Shown here one piece after another: positions 38,071 through 47,401 of a stretch of DNA of 64,000 nt. The notes under the pieces are model-generated. The model did not search any database, was not told the DNA's origin, and was given only the letters and a program-made list of their open reading frames with translations. Within the stretch, counting starts at the first letter, position 1, and each line of letters opens with the position of its first letter. The DNA comes from an uncultured Lachnospira sp. Its GTDB lineage: Bacteria > Bacillota > Clostridia > Lachnospirales > Lachnospiraceae. The stretch lies in contig CAKRIN010000009.1 of assembly GCA_934343805.1 (NCBI GenBank), forward strand, positions 1 to 64,000, given 5' to 3'. A program made the translations under genes and the position numbers.

Positions 38071-39070
38071 AATAGAAATCATCTTCTGGCATACTGCCAC
38101 CTATAGACTTTGGATTCTGCTCATATAATACTTTCAGGAATCCCTGTAACGCAGACTTCATATCATCCCCTGTAAGGCACACAACATGACAGTCAGGAAG
38201 TGCCTTTTTAGCAATAGCAGCTGAACCAACAACTCCATAATCCGCAATAAGTTCTGATGCTCCGTCAATATCATCAGATATGTATCTGACACTTGCCTGA
38301 TATTCTTCCATGAATTTCTTAAGCTGCTGTGGATATTTTTCAGCAAATTCTTTTCTGACTACTATAACACCGGTTACAATCTTTGAATCTGCCCCTGTAT
38401 TTCCCCAGGCATCATTAAGATCCATAACAACTCTTAAATCTTTAACCTGTGCAGACGCTGCTGTAACAAAAGGCTGTGGCAGAACAGCAATTGCTCCATC
38501 AGTAGATTTAAGTTTAGAAAGTGCCTCTGTTGTATCAGAGCACCATACGATAGAAACATCCTTATCAGGATCTATGTTATTCGCATTAAGAATATATCTT
38601 ATTGTATATTCAGGTACTGCACCCATACCTGTTGCATATACAGTTTTGCCTTTAAGGTCTGCAATAGAATTAACAGAATTACCTCTTTCCACAAGATTAA
38701 GCACACCAAGGACATTAACAGCAAGAACACTTACTTTTCCTTCTGTCTTATTGTATATATTAGCTGCAAGATTAGATGGAACAGCCGCAATATCAATATC
38801 ACCTGTTGCAAGAGGGGTTACAAATGCTGATGCATCTGATGCAAAATCCTGAAATTCATATTCATTATCTGTATTACCTGATTCAGCATCACTACGAAGC
38901 TTAACCATTCCCATTGCTGTAGGACCAGCCATTGCTCCTATTCTTATAACAGTCTTTTCTTCCTGAACCGCATCATTAACAGTTTCTTTCTGTACAGCTG
39001 ACATTCCACATCCAGATACTCCAAACATAAGAATAGCTGTAAGAATAATCGAAATTAATCTTTTAAACAT
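38057..39070 (-). CDS. ABC importer substrate-binding lipoprotein (NMT1/SsuA-like)
   Basis: Extracellular receptor of 337 residues. The N-terminus is a lipoprotein signal with the lipobox VSGC (about residues 18-21), followed by a disordered acidic linker and a two-lobed binding domain (RIGAMAGPTAMGMVKL at about 43). The fold resembles NMT1/THI5 and aliphatic sulfonate or nitrate receptors, in which substrate could be a sulfonate, a pyrimidine or another small molecule. AGGAG precedes the ATG. It is the first gene of a three-gene importer operon. Confidence 0.88.
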   Translation of the reverse strand: MFKRLISIILTAILMFGVSGCGMSAVQKETVNDAVQEEKTVIRIGAMAGPTAMGMVKLRSDAESGNTDNEYEFQDFASDASAFVTPLATGDIDIAAVPSNLAANIYNKTEGKVSVLAVNVLGVLNLVERGNSVNSIADLKGKTVYATGMGAVPEYTIRYILNANNIDPDKDVSIVWCSDTTEALSKLKSTDGAIAVLPQPFVTAASAQVKDLRVVMDLNDAWGNTGADSKIVTGVIVVRKEFAEKYPQQLKKFMEEYQASVRYISDDIDGASELIADYGVVGSAAIAKKALPDCHVVCLTGDDMKSALQGFLKVLYEQNPKSIGGSMPEDDFYYEYE

Positions 39071-39150
39071 ATTTTTCTCCTTTTAGTACATTTATTAAGC
39101 CTCGTTTACTATACTACAACTATATTGCAATTGACAACTTATTATCCAAT

Positions 39151-39226
39151 AAAAAACGGAGTCTGAACCGCACCAAAAGCCGGATCTGAAAATCCGACGT
39201 ATATGGTTTAGTTCAAACTCCGTCTA
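39151..39226 (-). terminator. Terminator of HPr-like gene, long bulged hairpin
   Basis: Minus strand ACGGAGTTTGAAC pairs with GTTCAGACTCCGT followed by TTTTTT. The loop contains a further CGGAT/ATCCG hairpin. The length and inner hairpin are more elaborate than needed, but no known riboswitch is apparent. Confidence 0.75.
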
Positions 39227-39236
39227 ATTATGTCTG

Positions 39237-39473
39237 TTAATATTCCATAAACTCCTGAATATCTCTTAACACATCCTCTATCTCGCCTTCTCCATCGTTA
39301 ATAGTAAGCTGTAAAGGCTTACTGATGTCAAGACTAAATAATCCAACAAGTGACTTTCCATCAACACAGCTGTATCCTGACTCCACATCAAACCCACATG
39401 AATACTTACTTATAGTACTCACAAACCTTTGAACTTTCTCCACAGAATCCAAAAGAATTGTTACTGTCAGCAT
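39237..39473 (-). CDS. HPr-like protein lacking the phosphorylated histidine
   Basis: The 78 residues match the PTS HPr fold: VQRFVSTISKYSCGFDVESG aligns with the region after the active site, and GKSLVGLFSLDISKPLQLTI with the Ser46 loop and following helix. The active-site histidine normally near residue 15 is absent (the sequence is LLDSVEKVQ), so it is unlikely to pass phosphate from PEP. The serine of the regulatory loop is kept. GGAGG seven bases before ATG 39473 decides the start. Its role is unknown; a regulatory HPr relative is plausible. Confidence 0.8.
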   Translation of the reverse strand: MLTVTILLDSVEKVQRFVSTISKYSCGFDVESGYSCVDGKSLVGLFSLDISKPLQLTINDGEGEIEDVLRDIQEFMEY

Positions 39474-39571
39474 ATTACTTCCTCCGCTTCCTCTATTGTA
39501 CTTTATTAATAACACGTTTTAATATACACCATATGCGCATTAAAAACAACCTGATATACTTTTAAAACTAA

Positions 39572-40711
39572 TTATACAGGAGTCGCCTTAGTCACACCAT
39601 TCTTTATCCTGCCATATACATTGCCCTTATATACAATGCAATTGCGTCCATTCTTCTTAGCCTGGTATAATGCTGCATCAGCTTCCTCATATAGCCTGTC
39701 AAAATCCTTATTATATCCAGGTACAAAGCTTGCAATTCCAATACTCACAGTCACATACTTTGATACTCCAAGATAAGCCTGTGGAATAGCCTGTTCTTCA
39801 AGATTCTTGCGTATCTTGGAAGCAAGTGCAACAAGATTGTCATCATCAACATCCTGGACAAATATAATAAATTCTTCTCCCCCGGTTCTTGTAACAACAT
39901 CCGTGCTTCTCTGTGCTGATGCTTTCAACACCCTCGCAACCTGCCTTAAACATTCATCCCCTTTGGGATGTCCGAATTTATCATTATATTTCTTGAAATA
40001 ATCAATATCAAGCGTCAACACTCCTACTGGAATTTTATTTCTCTCGCAAAATGCCCATATCGCATTTATACGCGATTCCAGCCCTCTTCTGTTATAAAGC
40101 CCCGTTAAGGCATCATGCTCTGAAGTATCCGTCTTCTTCTTAAGCTTCATTCCCATCTTTTGTCTCTTAACAGCTACATTATGCTGGTATCCAGATAACA
40201 GAATAGTCAGAAACTGTACAATGCATACATCAATTATACCCCTCATATTAATTCTGAACCCTATCACAAGTGGAAGCATAATAATAGTCTGCCCTGCCAC
40301 AAAAGCAATTCGTTCAGTTTCTGTAAACACCGGAACAAATACAAGATACATGCATACCGAAAAATATAAAAGCTCACTGCCAAAGGCCTCCATATCACAT
40401 CCCGCTCCAAACATAAGAAATGTGATTGTAACAGCATAATACACCAGATATATCGTTCTGTATGTATCAAACTCATCCCTTGCACACTGAAATCTTATAA
40501 CTGTCATAAAAATAAACTGGACAGCCTCCAGAATAGCCGTTCCAATCACAAATAAACTTCTAAGAGTATCATTATCCCACCTGCATACCATGGCAGTTGC
40601 AAACATAACCGGTAAAACTACTGCCAATACAACAGTTGACGTAAATGCCCGCCTCATATTAAGTTCAAGTATATTTCTGTTAAATCTCTCTGTATCTTTC
40701 CTATTATTCAT
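39572..40711 (-). CDS. Membrane GGDEF diguanylate cyclase
   Basis: Predicted cyclic di-GMP synthase of 379 residues. About six hydrophobic helices occupy residues 20-190 and a cytoplasmic GGDEF domain occupies about 205-370, with DALTGLYNRRGLE, the active site RTGGEEFIIF and, five residues before it, an RxxD inhibitory site (RSTD). The intact I-site contrasts with the other GGDEF protein in this window. GGGGG before the ATG at 40711 fixes the start; the longer frame begins with TTG inside that site. No phosphodiesterase is nearby. Confidence 0.92.
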   Translation of the reverse strand: MNNRKDTERFNRNILELNMRRAFTSTVVLAVVLPVMFATAMVCRWDNDTLRSLFVIGTAILEAVQFIFMTVIRFQCARDEFDTYRTIYLVYYAVTITFLMFGAGCDMEAFGSELLYFSVCMYLVFVPVFTETERIAFVAGQTIIMLPLVIGFRINMRGIIDVCIVQFLTILLSGYQHNVAVKRQKMGMKLKKKTDTSEHDALTGLYNRRGLESRINAIWAFCERNKIPVGVLTLDIDYFKKYNDKFGHPKGDECLRQVARVLKASAQRSTDVVTRTGGEEFIIFVQDVDDDNLVALASKIRKNLEEQAIPQAYLGVSKYVTVSIGIASFVPGYNKDFDRLYEEADAALYQAKKNGRNCIVYKGNVYGRIKNGVTKATPV

Positions 40712-40787
40712 GAAATCCCCCAACTTTGAATGAATAATCCCAATTAAATATATAATACTACGAAAACGTTTTCAAAACAACTAAAAA

Positions 40788-40834
40788 GGACCTGTGAAAA
40801 AGGAGTTATAATCCCCTTCTCACAGGTTCTCTTC
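40788..40834 (-). terminator. Terminator of gltBD operon
   Basis: Minus strand AGAACCTGTGAGAAGG pairs with CCTTTTTCACAGGTCCT, followed by TTTT. It lies about 20 bases after the gltD stop. Confidence 0.88.
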
Positions 40835-40851
40835 TGATACTTATTCAACAA

Positions 40852-42336
40852 TTACAGATTAGTATATCCCATAAGGAAATAATCAACTGCTCTCGCACAA
40901 TCTCTTCCCTGTCTTATAGCCTTGACAACCAGTGACTGTCCTGTATGCATATCTCCTGCTGTAAATACTCCCGGTACACTTGTTTCATATCCATCTGCTG
41001 CTGTCTTTACATTAGTTCTTTCTGTAAGTTCAACTCCAAATGCATCTGTGACATATTTCTGCGAACCTAAAAATCCTGCAGCAATCAATACAAGTTCACA
41101 TGGAAGCTCTGCTTCTGTTCCCTCTACAGGAACCATCATTCTTCTTCCTGTCTTCTCATCAGTCTTGGATTCAAGCTTTACAGTAACAACACTTGTAAGA
41201 TTACCCTTCTTATCCTTCTTGAATTCCTTAACTGTAGTTGTATATATTCTTGGATCATGTCCGAATACTGCAATTGCCTCTTCCTGACCATAATCTGTCT
41301 TGCAGACTAAAGGCCACTGTGGCCAAGGATTGCTCTCTGCACGCTCGTCTGGTGCTTTTGGCATCATTTCAAGCTGTGTTATAGATTTGCAGCCATGTCT
41401 TATACATGTTCCGACGCAGTCATTACCTGTATCACCACCACCGATAACAATAACATTTTTATCCTTTGCAGAAATGTATTTGCCATCCTTAAGTCCTGAA
41501 TCCAGAAGGCTCTTTGTAGTCGCTGTAAGGAAATCTACTGCAAAATATATTCCATTGGCATCTCTTCCAGGAGCATTGATATCTCTTGGGTTAGCAGCAC
41601 CGCATGAAAGTACTACAGCATCATAATCTGCCATAAGCTTCTTAGCCTTAATGTTCTCACCAACATTTGCATTAGTTACGAACTCAATACCTTCTTCCTT
41701 CATAATATCAAGCTTTCTGTCAATAATATGCTTTTCAAGCTTCATATTAGGAATGCCATATCTTAAAAGTCCACCGATACGGTCAGCTCTTTCATATACA
41801 GTAACACTGTGTCCTCTCTGATTTAACTGGTCTGCTACAGCAAGTCCGGCAGGGCCTGAACCTACTACAGCAATTCTTTTCTTAGTTCTTACCTTAGGAG
41901 GATTTGCTTTCGCATAACCTTTGGCATACGCATGTTCAATGATTGCCATTTCATTTTCTTTAGTACATACTGCCTTGCCATTAAGTCCGCATGTACATGC
42001 CTTCTCACAGAGTGCAGGACACACACGGCTTGTAAATTCAGGGAAGTTACTTGTCTTATGTAACCTGTGATATGCCTGTTCCCAGTTTCCTGTGTAAAGA
42101 AGATCATTCCATTCCGGAATAAGATTGTTAAGAGGACATCCGCTAGTCATTCCCTTTATTGTCATACCAGACTGGCAGAATGGCACGCCACAGTCCATGC
42201 AGCGTGAACTCTGCTTCCTCTGCTCATCTTCTGACAGAGGTGTATGAAATTCATTAAAATTCTTTATTCTTTCCTTAGGTGAAACCGCTGTGGCTTCAAC
42301 TCTTTCATAGTCTAAAAATCCTGTTGGCTTTCCCAT
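40852..42336 (-). CDS. gltD: Glutamate synthase small subunit
   Basis: Flavoprotein that oxidises NAD(P)H and passes electrons to the large subunit for glutamate synthesis. The 494 residues show the N-terminal [4Fe-4S] cysteine region (CMDCGVPFCQSG, CPLNNLIPEWND), FAD-binding VVGSGPAGLAVADQL, NAD(P)H-binding VIGGGDTGNDCVG and a terminal FAD motif GVFTAGDMHTGQSLVVKAI. GGAGC and ATG fit. It lies downstream of gltB with a 160-base spacer containing a palindromic repeat element. Confidence 0.97.
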   Translation of the reverse strand: MGKPTGFLDYERVEATAVSPKERIKNFNEFHTPLSEDEQRKQSSRCMDCGVPFCQSGMTIKGMTSGCPLNNLIPEWNDLLYTGNWEQAYHRLHKTSNFPEFTSRVCPALCEKACTCGLNGKAVCTKENEMAIIEHAYAKGYAKANPPKVRTKKRIAVVGSGPAGLAVADQLNQRGHSVTVYERADRIGGLLRYGIPNMKLEKHIIDRKLDIMKEEGIEFVTNANVGENIKAKKLMADYDAVVLSCGAANPRDINAPGRDANGIYFAVDFLTATTKSLLDSGLKDGKYISAKDKNVIVIGGGDTGNDCVGTCIRHGCKSITQLEMMPKAPDERAESNPWPQWPLVCKTDYGQEEAIAVFGHDPRIYTTTVKEFKKDKKGNLTSVVTVKLESKTDEKTGRRMMVPVEGTEAELPCELVLIAAGFLGSQKYVTDAFGVELTERTNVKTAADGYETSVPGVFTAGDMHTGQSLVVKAIRQGRDCARAVDYFLMGYTNL

Positions 42337-42363
42337 GGTTAGCTCCTTTCATGTATGTTATAA

Positions 42364-42494
42364 ACTTGCACTGTCCCTACGGGTGCACTTCCAAAAGCTT
42401 CGCTTTTGTCAGTCGCGACTGCGTCGCCTATGCAAGATACAGAACAAGTACAGCTGCAGGTAAACCTGCACTGTCCTTTTTCTACATCTTGCGC
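42364..42494. repeat. Palindromic repeat element, family 2, diverged copy C
   Basis: Between gltB and gltD. TTGCACTGTCCCT, then a TTCG hairpin (CAAAAG-CTTCG-CTTTTG), a GTCGCGACTGCG segment, and a 60-base hairpin (42433-42490) in which CAAGATACAGAACAAGTACAG pairs with the complement of the stretch ending CTACATCTTG; its 3' arm again carries TGCACTGTCC. The order of parts matches copies A and B although the sequence is largely different. No T tract follows, so it is not a simple terminator. Confidence 0.6.
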
Positions 42495-42497
42495 ACC

Positions 42498-45400
42498 CTA
42501 CTTGGTAGCCGCATAGAATGCTTCTATCTGAGCCTGTTCGCTGCTAAGTCCTTTTTCTTCCATCTGTACTATCATGTTAAGCATCTTCTTATAATCATGT
42601 GGCATGATTTTCTTGAACTTAGGAAGATATTCTCCGAAGTTATCAAGTATTTCCTTGCCCTTCTTAGAATTAGTATAAGCAACATGTTCTGTTATAAGCT
42701 GCTTTAACTCAAGGACATCATATTTGTTAGAAACTGCTTCCATTGAAACGAGCTGCTTATTAACTCTCTTGTAAAGACTTGTGTCTTCATCAAGAACATA
42801 AGCAATACCACCGCTCATACCAGCAGCAAAGTTCTTGCCAGTCTTGCCTAATACTACTACTGTACCACCTGTCATATATTCACAGCCGTGATCACCAGTT
42901 CCCTCAACAACTGCTGTTGCACCTGAATTTCTTACACAGAATCTTTCTCCGGCAACACCATTGATGAACGCCTTACCACTTGTAGCACCATATAATGCAA
43001 CATTACCGATGATTATATTCTCATCTTCCTTATAAGTACTTCCTGTTGGTGGATATACAATAAGCTTTCCACCTGAAAGGCCCTTACCAAAGTAATCGTT
43101 ACTATCACCGACAAGCTCAAGTGTAAGTCCCTTAGGAATAAATGCGCCAAAGCTCTGTCCGCCTGCGCCATTACATTTTACTGTATATGTATCATCATCA
43201 AGCTTATCATCAAATCTTCTTGTAATCTCAGCACCAAGAAGCGTTCCTAATGTACGGTCTGTATTGGCAACATCGATTTCAAGACTTCTCTTGCTTCCTG
43301 TCTCCATGGCAGACTCGAACTTTTTAAGTAATATCTTTTCATCAACTGTCTTTTCCAGCTCAAAATCAAATACATTCTTCTTATCATAATGTATCTTTGT
43401 CTGCTTAACGTATGGATTATCAAGAATCTGTGATAAATCAATCTCTGCTGAACGTCCACTCTTGGCAACATTCTTCTGCTCAAGCAGATCTGTTCTTCCT
43501 ACAAGCTCATCAAGTGTCTTGATACCTAAGTCAGCCATTATTTCACGAAGCTCCTGTGCAATGAATCTCATGAAATTAACAACATATTCAGGCTTACCTG
43601 TGAATCTCTTACGAAGCTCAGGATTCTGTGTTGCAACACCAACAGGGCATGTATCAAGATTACATACTCTCATCATTACGCAGCCCATAGTTACAAGTGG
43701 AGCTGTTGCAAATCCGAATTCCTCTGCACCAAGCATTGCTGCAATAGCAACATCCCTGCCGCTCATTAACTTACCATCTGTTTCAATAATAACCTTGTTA
43801 CGAAGTCCGTTCATTGTAAGTGTCTGATGTGCTTCTGCAAGACCTAACTCCCAAGGAAGTCCGGCATTATGTATAGAGCTTCTTGGAGCTGCACCAGTAC
43901 CTCCGTCATAACCAGAGATAAGGATTACCTGTGCACCTGCCTTGGCAACACCAGATGCAACCGTACCAACACCAGCTTCTGAAACAAGCTTAACTGATAT
44001 TCTTGCATTCTTATTGGCATTCTTAAGGTCATATATAAGCTGTGCCAGATCCTCGATTGAATATATATCATGATGTGGTGGTGGTGAAATAAGAGCAACA
44101 CCCGGAGTTGAAAGACGAGTCTTTGCAATCCAAGGATATACTTTCTTTCCTGGAAGATGTCCACCCTCACCCGGCTTAGCGCCCTGTGCCATCTTAATCT
44201 GAATCTCCTTGGCACTTACAAGGTATCTTGAAGTAACACCGAATCTACCAGATGCAACCTGCTTGATTGCTGAACATCTGTTAAGACCATCAGGACCAAC
44301 CTTTAATCTGTCGATATCCTCTCCACCTTCACCTGAATTAGACTTACCGTGAAGCATATTCATGGCAATAGCCATAGTCTCATGCGCTTCTCTTGAAATA
44401 GAACCATATGACATGGCACCAGTCTTGAATCTTCTTACGATAGAATCAACGCTTTCAACCTCATCAATGCTGATTCCCTTCTTAGGGAACTTAATATTCA
44501 TAAGACCTCTTAAGTTCTTTACGCCCTCTTCTTTATTAACAAGAGCTGTATATTCCTTAAATGTCTTGTAATCTCCTGTTCTTGTAGCAAGCTGTAACAA
44601 ATGTATTGTCTGTGGGTTATACAGATGTTCTTCCTTGCCGCTTCTCATCTTGTGAGCGCCTGAGCTGTCAAGAGTAGTATCTGTAGAAAGTCCAAGCGGA
44701 TCAAATGCCTTAGAATGAAGTGTTTCAACATCTTCCTGAATATCCTTTAATGACACACCTTCAATTCTTGAAACTGTACCCTTAAAGTATTTATCTATAA
44801 CATCTGAGTTGATACCAATTGCCTCAAATATCTTAGCGCCCTGATATGACTGGATTGTTGAAATACCCATCTTGGCAGCAATCTTAACAATACCTGTGAT
44901 AATTGCCTTATTGTAATCATCAACTGCTGCATAATAATCCTTGTCGAGCATATTAAGGTCGATAAGCTCCTGAATACTCTCCTGTGCAAGATATGGATTA
45001 ATTGCAGAAGCACCATATCCAAGAAGAGTTGCAAAATGATGGACATCTCTTGGCTCACCACTCTCCAAGATTACAGCCATGCTCGTTCTCTTCTTAGTCT
45101 GTACAAGGTACTGCTGTAATGCAGCAACTGCAAGTAATGAAGGAATAGCAACGTGATTCTCATCGACACCTCTGTCTGAAAGAATGATGATATTGGCACC
45201 TTCTCTGTGTGCTCTGTCAACCTCTACAAACAAATGATCAATAGCCTTTTCAAGTGAAGTATTCTTATAATAAATAATAGGAATTGTCTCTACCTTAAAT
45301 CCTTCAACATTCATATTCTTGATTTTAAGAAGGTCTGTATTAGTAAGGATTGGATCATTAATTCTTAACTGTTTACAGTTCTCAGCCTTTTCTTCAAGAA

Positions 45401-47081
45401 TATTTCCCTCTGTTCCAAGATAAACAGTTGTTGATGTAACAACCTTCTCTCTTATAGAATCAATTGGAGGGTTAGTAACCTGTGCAAACAACTGTTTGAA
45501 ATAATTAAACAGTGGCTGATGCTTATTAGAAAGTACTGCAAGCGGAGTATCAATACCCATAGCACCTGTCTGCTCTGTGCCATTAAGAGCCATTGGGAGT
45601 ATTGAAGTCTTGAAGTCCTCATATGTATAACCAAATGCTTTCTGAAGTCTTGCTCTTTCTTCTTTAGTGTGTACTGGTACCTTCTTGTTAGGAATCTTCA
45701 AATCCTTAAGCTGGATAAGATTGCTGTCAAGCCATTCACCATAAGGATTCTTAGTTGCATATTCTTCCTTAAGCTTATCATCCTCAATAAGTTCACCCTT
45801 AACAGTATCAATAAGAAGCATCTTACCTGGTCTTAATCTGTCCTTTAACTTAATACGGCTCTCATCTATTGGAAGTGCGCCGACCTCTGAAGAAAGAATA
45901 AGATAACCATCATTAGTGATATAATATCTTGATGGACGCAGACCATTACGGTCAAGTACTGCTCCAAAGTAGTCTCCATCTGTAAATGCGATAGATGCCG
46001 GACCATCCCAAGGCTCCATCATTGTTGCATAATACTGGTAGAAGTCCTTCTTCTCCTGTGCCATTGCACCATTGTTAATCCAAGGCTCAGGAATTGTAAT
46101 CATAACAGCAAGTGGAAGCGGCATGCCATTCATAACAAAGAACTCAAGTGTGTTGTCTAACATTGCTGAATCTGAACCGTTAGTATTAACAACCGGAGTA
46201 ATCTTTGACATTTCATCTTCAAGATATGGAGAAGTCATTGTTTCTTCTCTAGCCAGCATTCTGTCGGCGTTACCCTTGATAGTATTAATCTCACCATTAT
46301 GTACCATGAATCTGTTAGGATGAGCTCTCTCCCAGCTTGGGTTAGTGTTAGTTGAGAATCTTGAATGAACAAGTGCAATAGCTGACTCATAATCCTGATT
46401 CTCAAGATCGCCAAAGAACTGACGAAGCTGTCCTACAAGGAACATACCTTTGTATACAATCGTTCTGCTTGATAATGAACATACGTAAGTTGTATCCTCT
46501 GCTGTCTGCTCAAATACTCGTCTTGCAACATAAAGTCTTCTGTCGAACTCTATTCCTTTAGCTGCATTGGCAGGTCTTTTTACAAATCCCTGCATAATAT
46601 ATGGCATACAGTCAACTGCCTTTTTACCAAGGACATTAGGAAATGTTGGAACATCTCTCCAACCTAAGAACTCAAGTCCTTCCTTCTCAACAATGATTTC
46701 GAACATCTTCTTGGCTCTGTTTCTTGCCAGTTCATCCTGTGGGAAGAAAAACATTCCAACGCCATAATCGCGCTCATCTCCAAGCTCAATTCCTAATGGC
46801 TTTACGGCTTTCTTAAAGAATTTGTGTGATATCTGAAGAAGGATACCAACACCATCACCAGTCTTTCCTTCTGCATCTTTACCAGCTCTATGCTCAAGAT
46901 TTTCTACAATGCTTAAAGCATCAGATACTGTCTGATGTGTCTTAATTCCGTTAATACTTACAATAGCTCCGATACCACAGGCATCATGCTCAAGTTCAGA
47001 TCTGTAAAGACCAGGCTGTTTGATTTCATTTTCCATAAGTCTAATCATCCTTTCGTATATTCTAAAGCTTTGCTTGGGCAT
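42498..47081 (-). CDS. gltB: Glutamate synthase large subunit
   Basis: Makes glutamate from glutamine and 2-oxoglutarate. Across 1,527 residues there is an N-terminal Ntn amidotransferase domain whose nucleophile is the Cys of HDACGIGAIV (about residue 35), a central domain, the FMN domain (SGYDGGTGAAPRSSIHNAGL) with the [3Fe-4S] cysteines in CNLDTCPVGVA, and the C-terminal beta-helix domain (GERFCVRNSGATAVVEGTGD). ATG 47081 has AGGAG with ideal spacing; an inner ATG at 47036 matches the usual family start, but its site is weaker. The N-terminus would be cleaved before the Cys either way. Confidence 0.97.
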   Translation of the reverse strand: MPKQSFRIYERMIRLMENEIKQPGLYRSELEHDACGIGAIVSINGIKTHQTVSDALSIVENLEHRAGKDAEGKTGDGVGILLQISHKFFKKAVKPLGIELGDERDYGVGMFFFPQDELARNRAKKMFEIIVEKEGLEFLGWRDVPTFPNVLGKKAVDCMPYIMQGFVKRPANAAKGIEFDRRLYVARRVFEQTAEDTTYVCSLSSRTIVYKGMFLVGQLRQFFGDLENQDYESAIALVHSRFSTNTNPSWERAHPNRFMVHNGEINTIKGNADRMLAREETMTSPYLEDEMSKITPVVNTNGSDSAMLDNTLEFFVMNGMPLPLAVMITIPEPWINNGAMAQEKKDFYQYYATMMEPWDGPASIAFTDGDYFGAVLDRNGLRPSRYYITNDGYLILSSEVGALPIDESRIKLKDRLRPGKMLLIDTVKGELIEDDKLKEEYATKNPYGEWLDSNLIQLKDLKIPNKKVPVHTKEERARLQKAFGYTYEDFKTSILPMALNGTEQTGAMGIDTPLAVLSNKHQPLFNYFKQLFAQVTNPPIDSIREKVVTSTTVYLGTEGNILEEKAENCKQLRINDPILTNTDLLKIKNMNVEGFKVETIPIIYYKNTSLEKAIDHLFVEVDRAHREGANIIILSDRGVDENHVAIPSLLAVAALQQYLVQTKKRTSMAVILESGEPRDVHHFATLLGYGASAINPYLAQESIQELIDLNMLDKDYYAAVDDYNKAIITGIVKIAAKMGISTIQSYQGAKIFEAIGINSDVIDKYFKGTVSRIEGVSLKDIQEDVETLHSKAFDPLGLSTDTTLDSSGAHKMRSGKEEHLYNPQTIHLLQLATRTGDYKTFKEYTALVNKEEGVKNLRGLMNIKFPKKGISIDEVESVDSIVRRFKTGAMSYGSISREAHETMAIAMNMLHGKSNSGEGGEDIDRLKVGPDGLNRCSAIKQVASGRFGVTSRYLVSAKEIQIKMAQGAKPGEGGHLPGKKVYPWIAKTRLSTPGVALISPPPHHDIYSIEDLAQLIYDLKNANKNARISVKLVSEAGVGTVASGVAKAGAQVILISGYDGGTGAAPRSSIHNAGLPWELGLAEAHQTLTMNGLRNKVIIETDGKLMSGRDVAIAAMLGAEEFGFATAPLVTMGCVMMRVCNLDTCPVGVATQNPELRKRFTGKPEYVVNFMRFIAQELREIMADLGIKTLDELVGRTDLLEQKNVAKSGRSAEIDLSQILDNPYVKQTKIHYDKKNVFDFELEKTVDEKILLKKFESAMETGSKRSLEIDVANTDRTLGTLLGAEITRRFDDKLDDDTYTVKCNGAGGQSFGAFIPKGLTLELVGDSNDYFGKGLSGGKLIVYPPTGSTYKEDENIIIGNVALYGATSGKAFINGVAGERFCVRNSGATAVVEGTGDHGCEYMTGGTVVVLGKTGKNFAAGMSGGIAYVLDEDTSLYKRVNKQLVSMEAVSNKYDVLELKQLITEHVAYTNSKKGKEILDNFGEYLPKFKKIMPHDYKKMLNMIVQMEEKGLSSEQAQIEAFYAATK

Positions 47082-47271
47082 AATATACTCCTTTTAGGCC
47101 ATCTTGTAAATCTTTTTTTGTTGCTATTGTCTGACTATTTGAATGTTTCGTATTCAGCGCTTTATTGTCAGTCTATTTATGATTTTGTGTATGTATTGTG
47201 TTATTATTGCAGTCTTTTTTGTTTAAATATTATGTTTATGCATTTCTTTTCATTTCAAAAAATGCTCCTGT

Positions 47272-47300
47272 ATTATACAATTGTGTCTGAATTGTGTCTG
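47272..47300 (-). promoter_or_regulatory. Putative gltB promoter with direct repeats
   Basis: Minus strand TATAAT at 47277-47272 with CAGACA 17 bases upstream as a weak -35. The 11-base motif CAGACACAATT occurs twice in direct repeat across the -35 and spacer, the expected place for an activator or repressor site. Confidence 0.5.
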
Positions 47301-47329
47301 TTTTTGATGTAAAATTATAAAAGAAATAA

Positions 47330-47384
47330 AAAAATAAAGTGATAAAACCTTATATAATAAATCATAAGGTTTTATCACTTTATA
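47330..47384 (-). terminator. Terminator of lipid-kinase gene
   Basis: Minus strand AAAGTGATAAAACCTTAT pairs with ATAAGGTTTTATCACTTT, followed by ATTTTTTT. It lies about 20 bases after the stop. Confidence 0.92.
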
Positions 47385-47401
47385 ATATTAATCGCATTTA
47401 T

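Larger units (their letters stand above)
47082..47401. other. Upstream region of gltB, 320 bases
   Basis: On the minus strand this holds, in order, the terminator of the lipid-kinase gene, a promoter-like TATAAT with two CAGACACAATT direct repeats, and an AT-rich gltB leader of about 190 bases. I see no recognisable riboswitch or gene in the leader. Confidence 0.7.

Noticed and set aside
39151-39226. Riboswitch in front of the importer operon
   Set aside because: The structure ends in a T tract directly after the HPr-like gene, and the importer has its own promoter-like sequence further on, so a terminator explains it.
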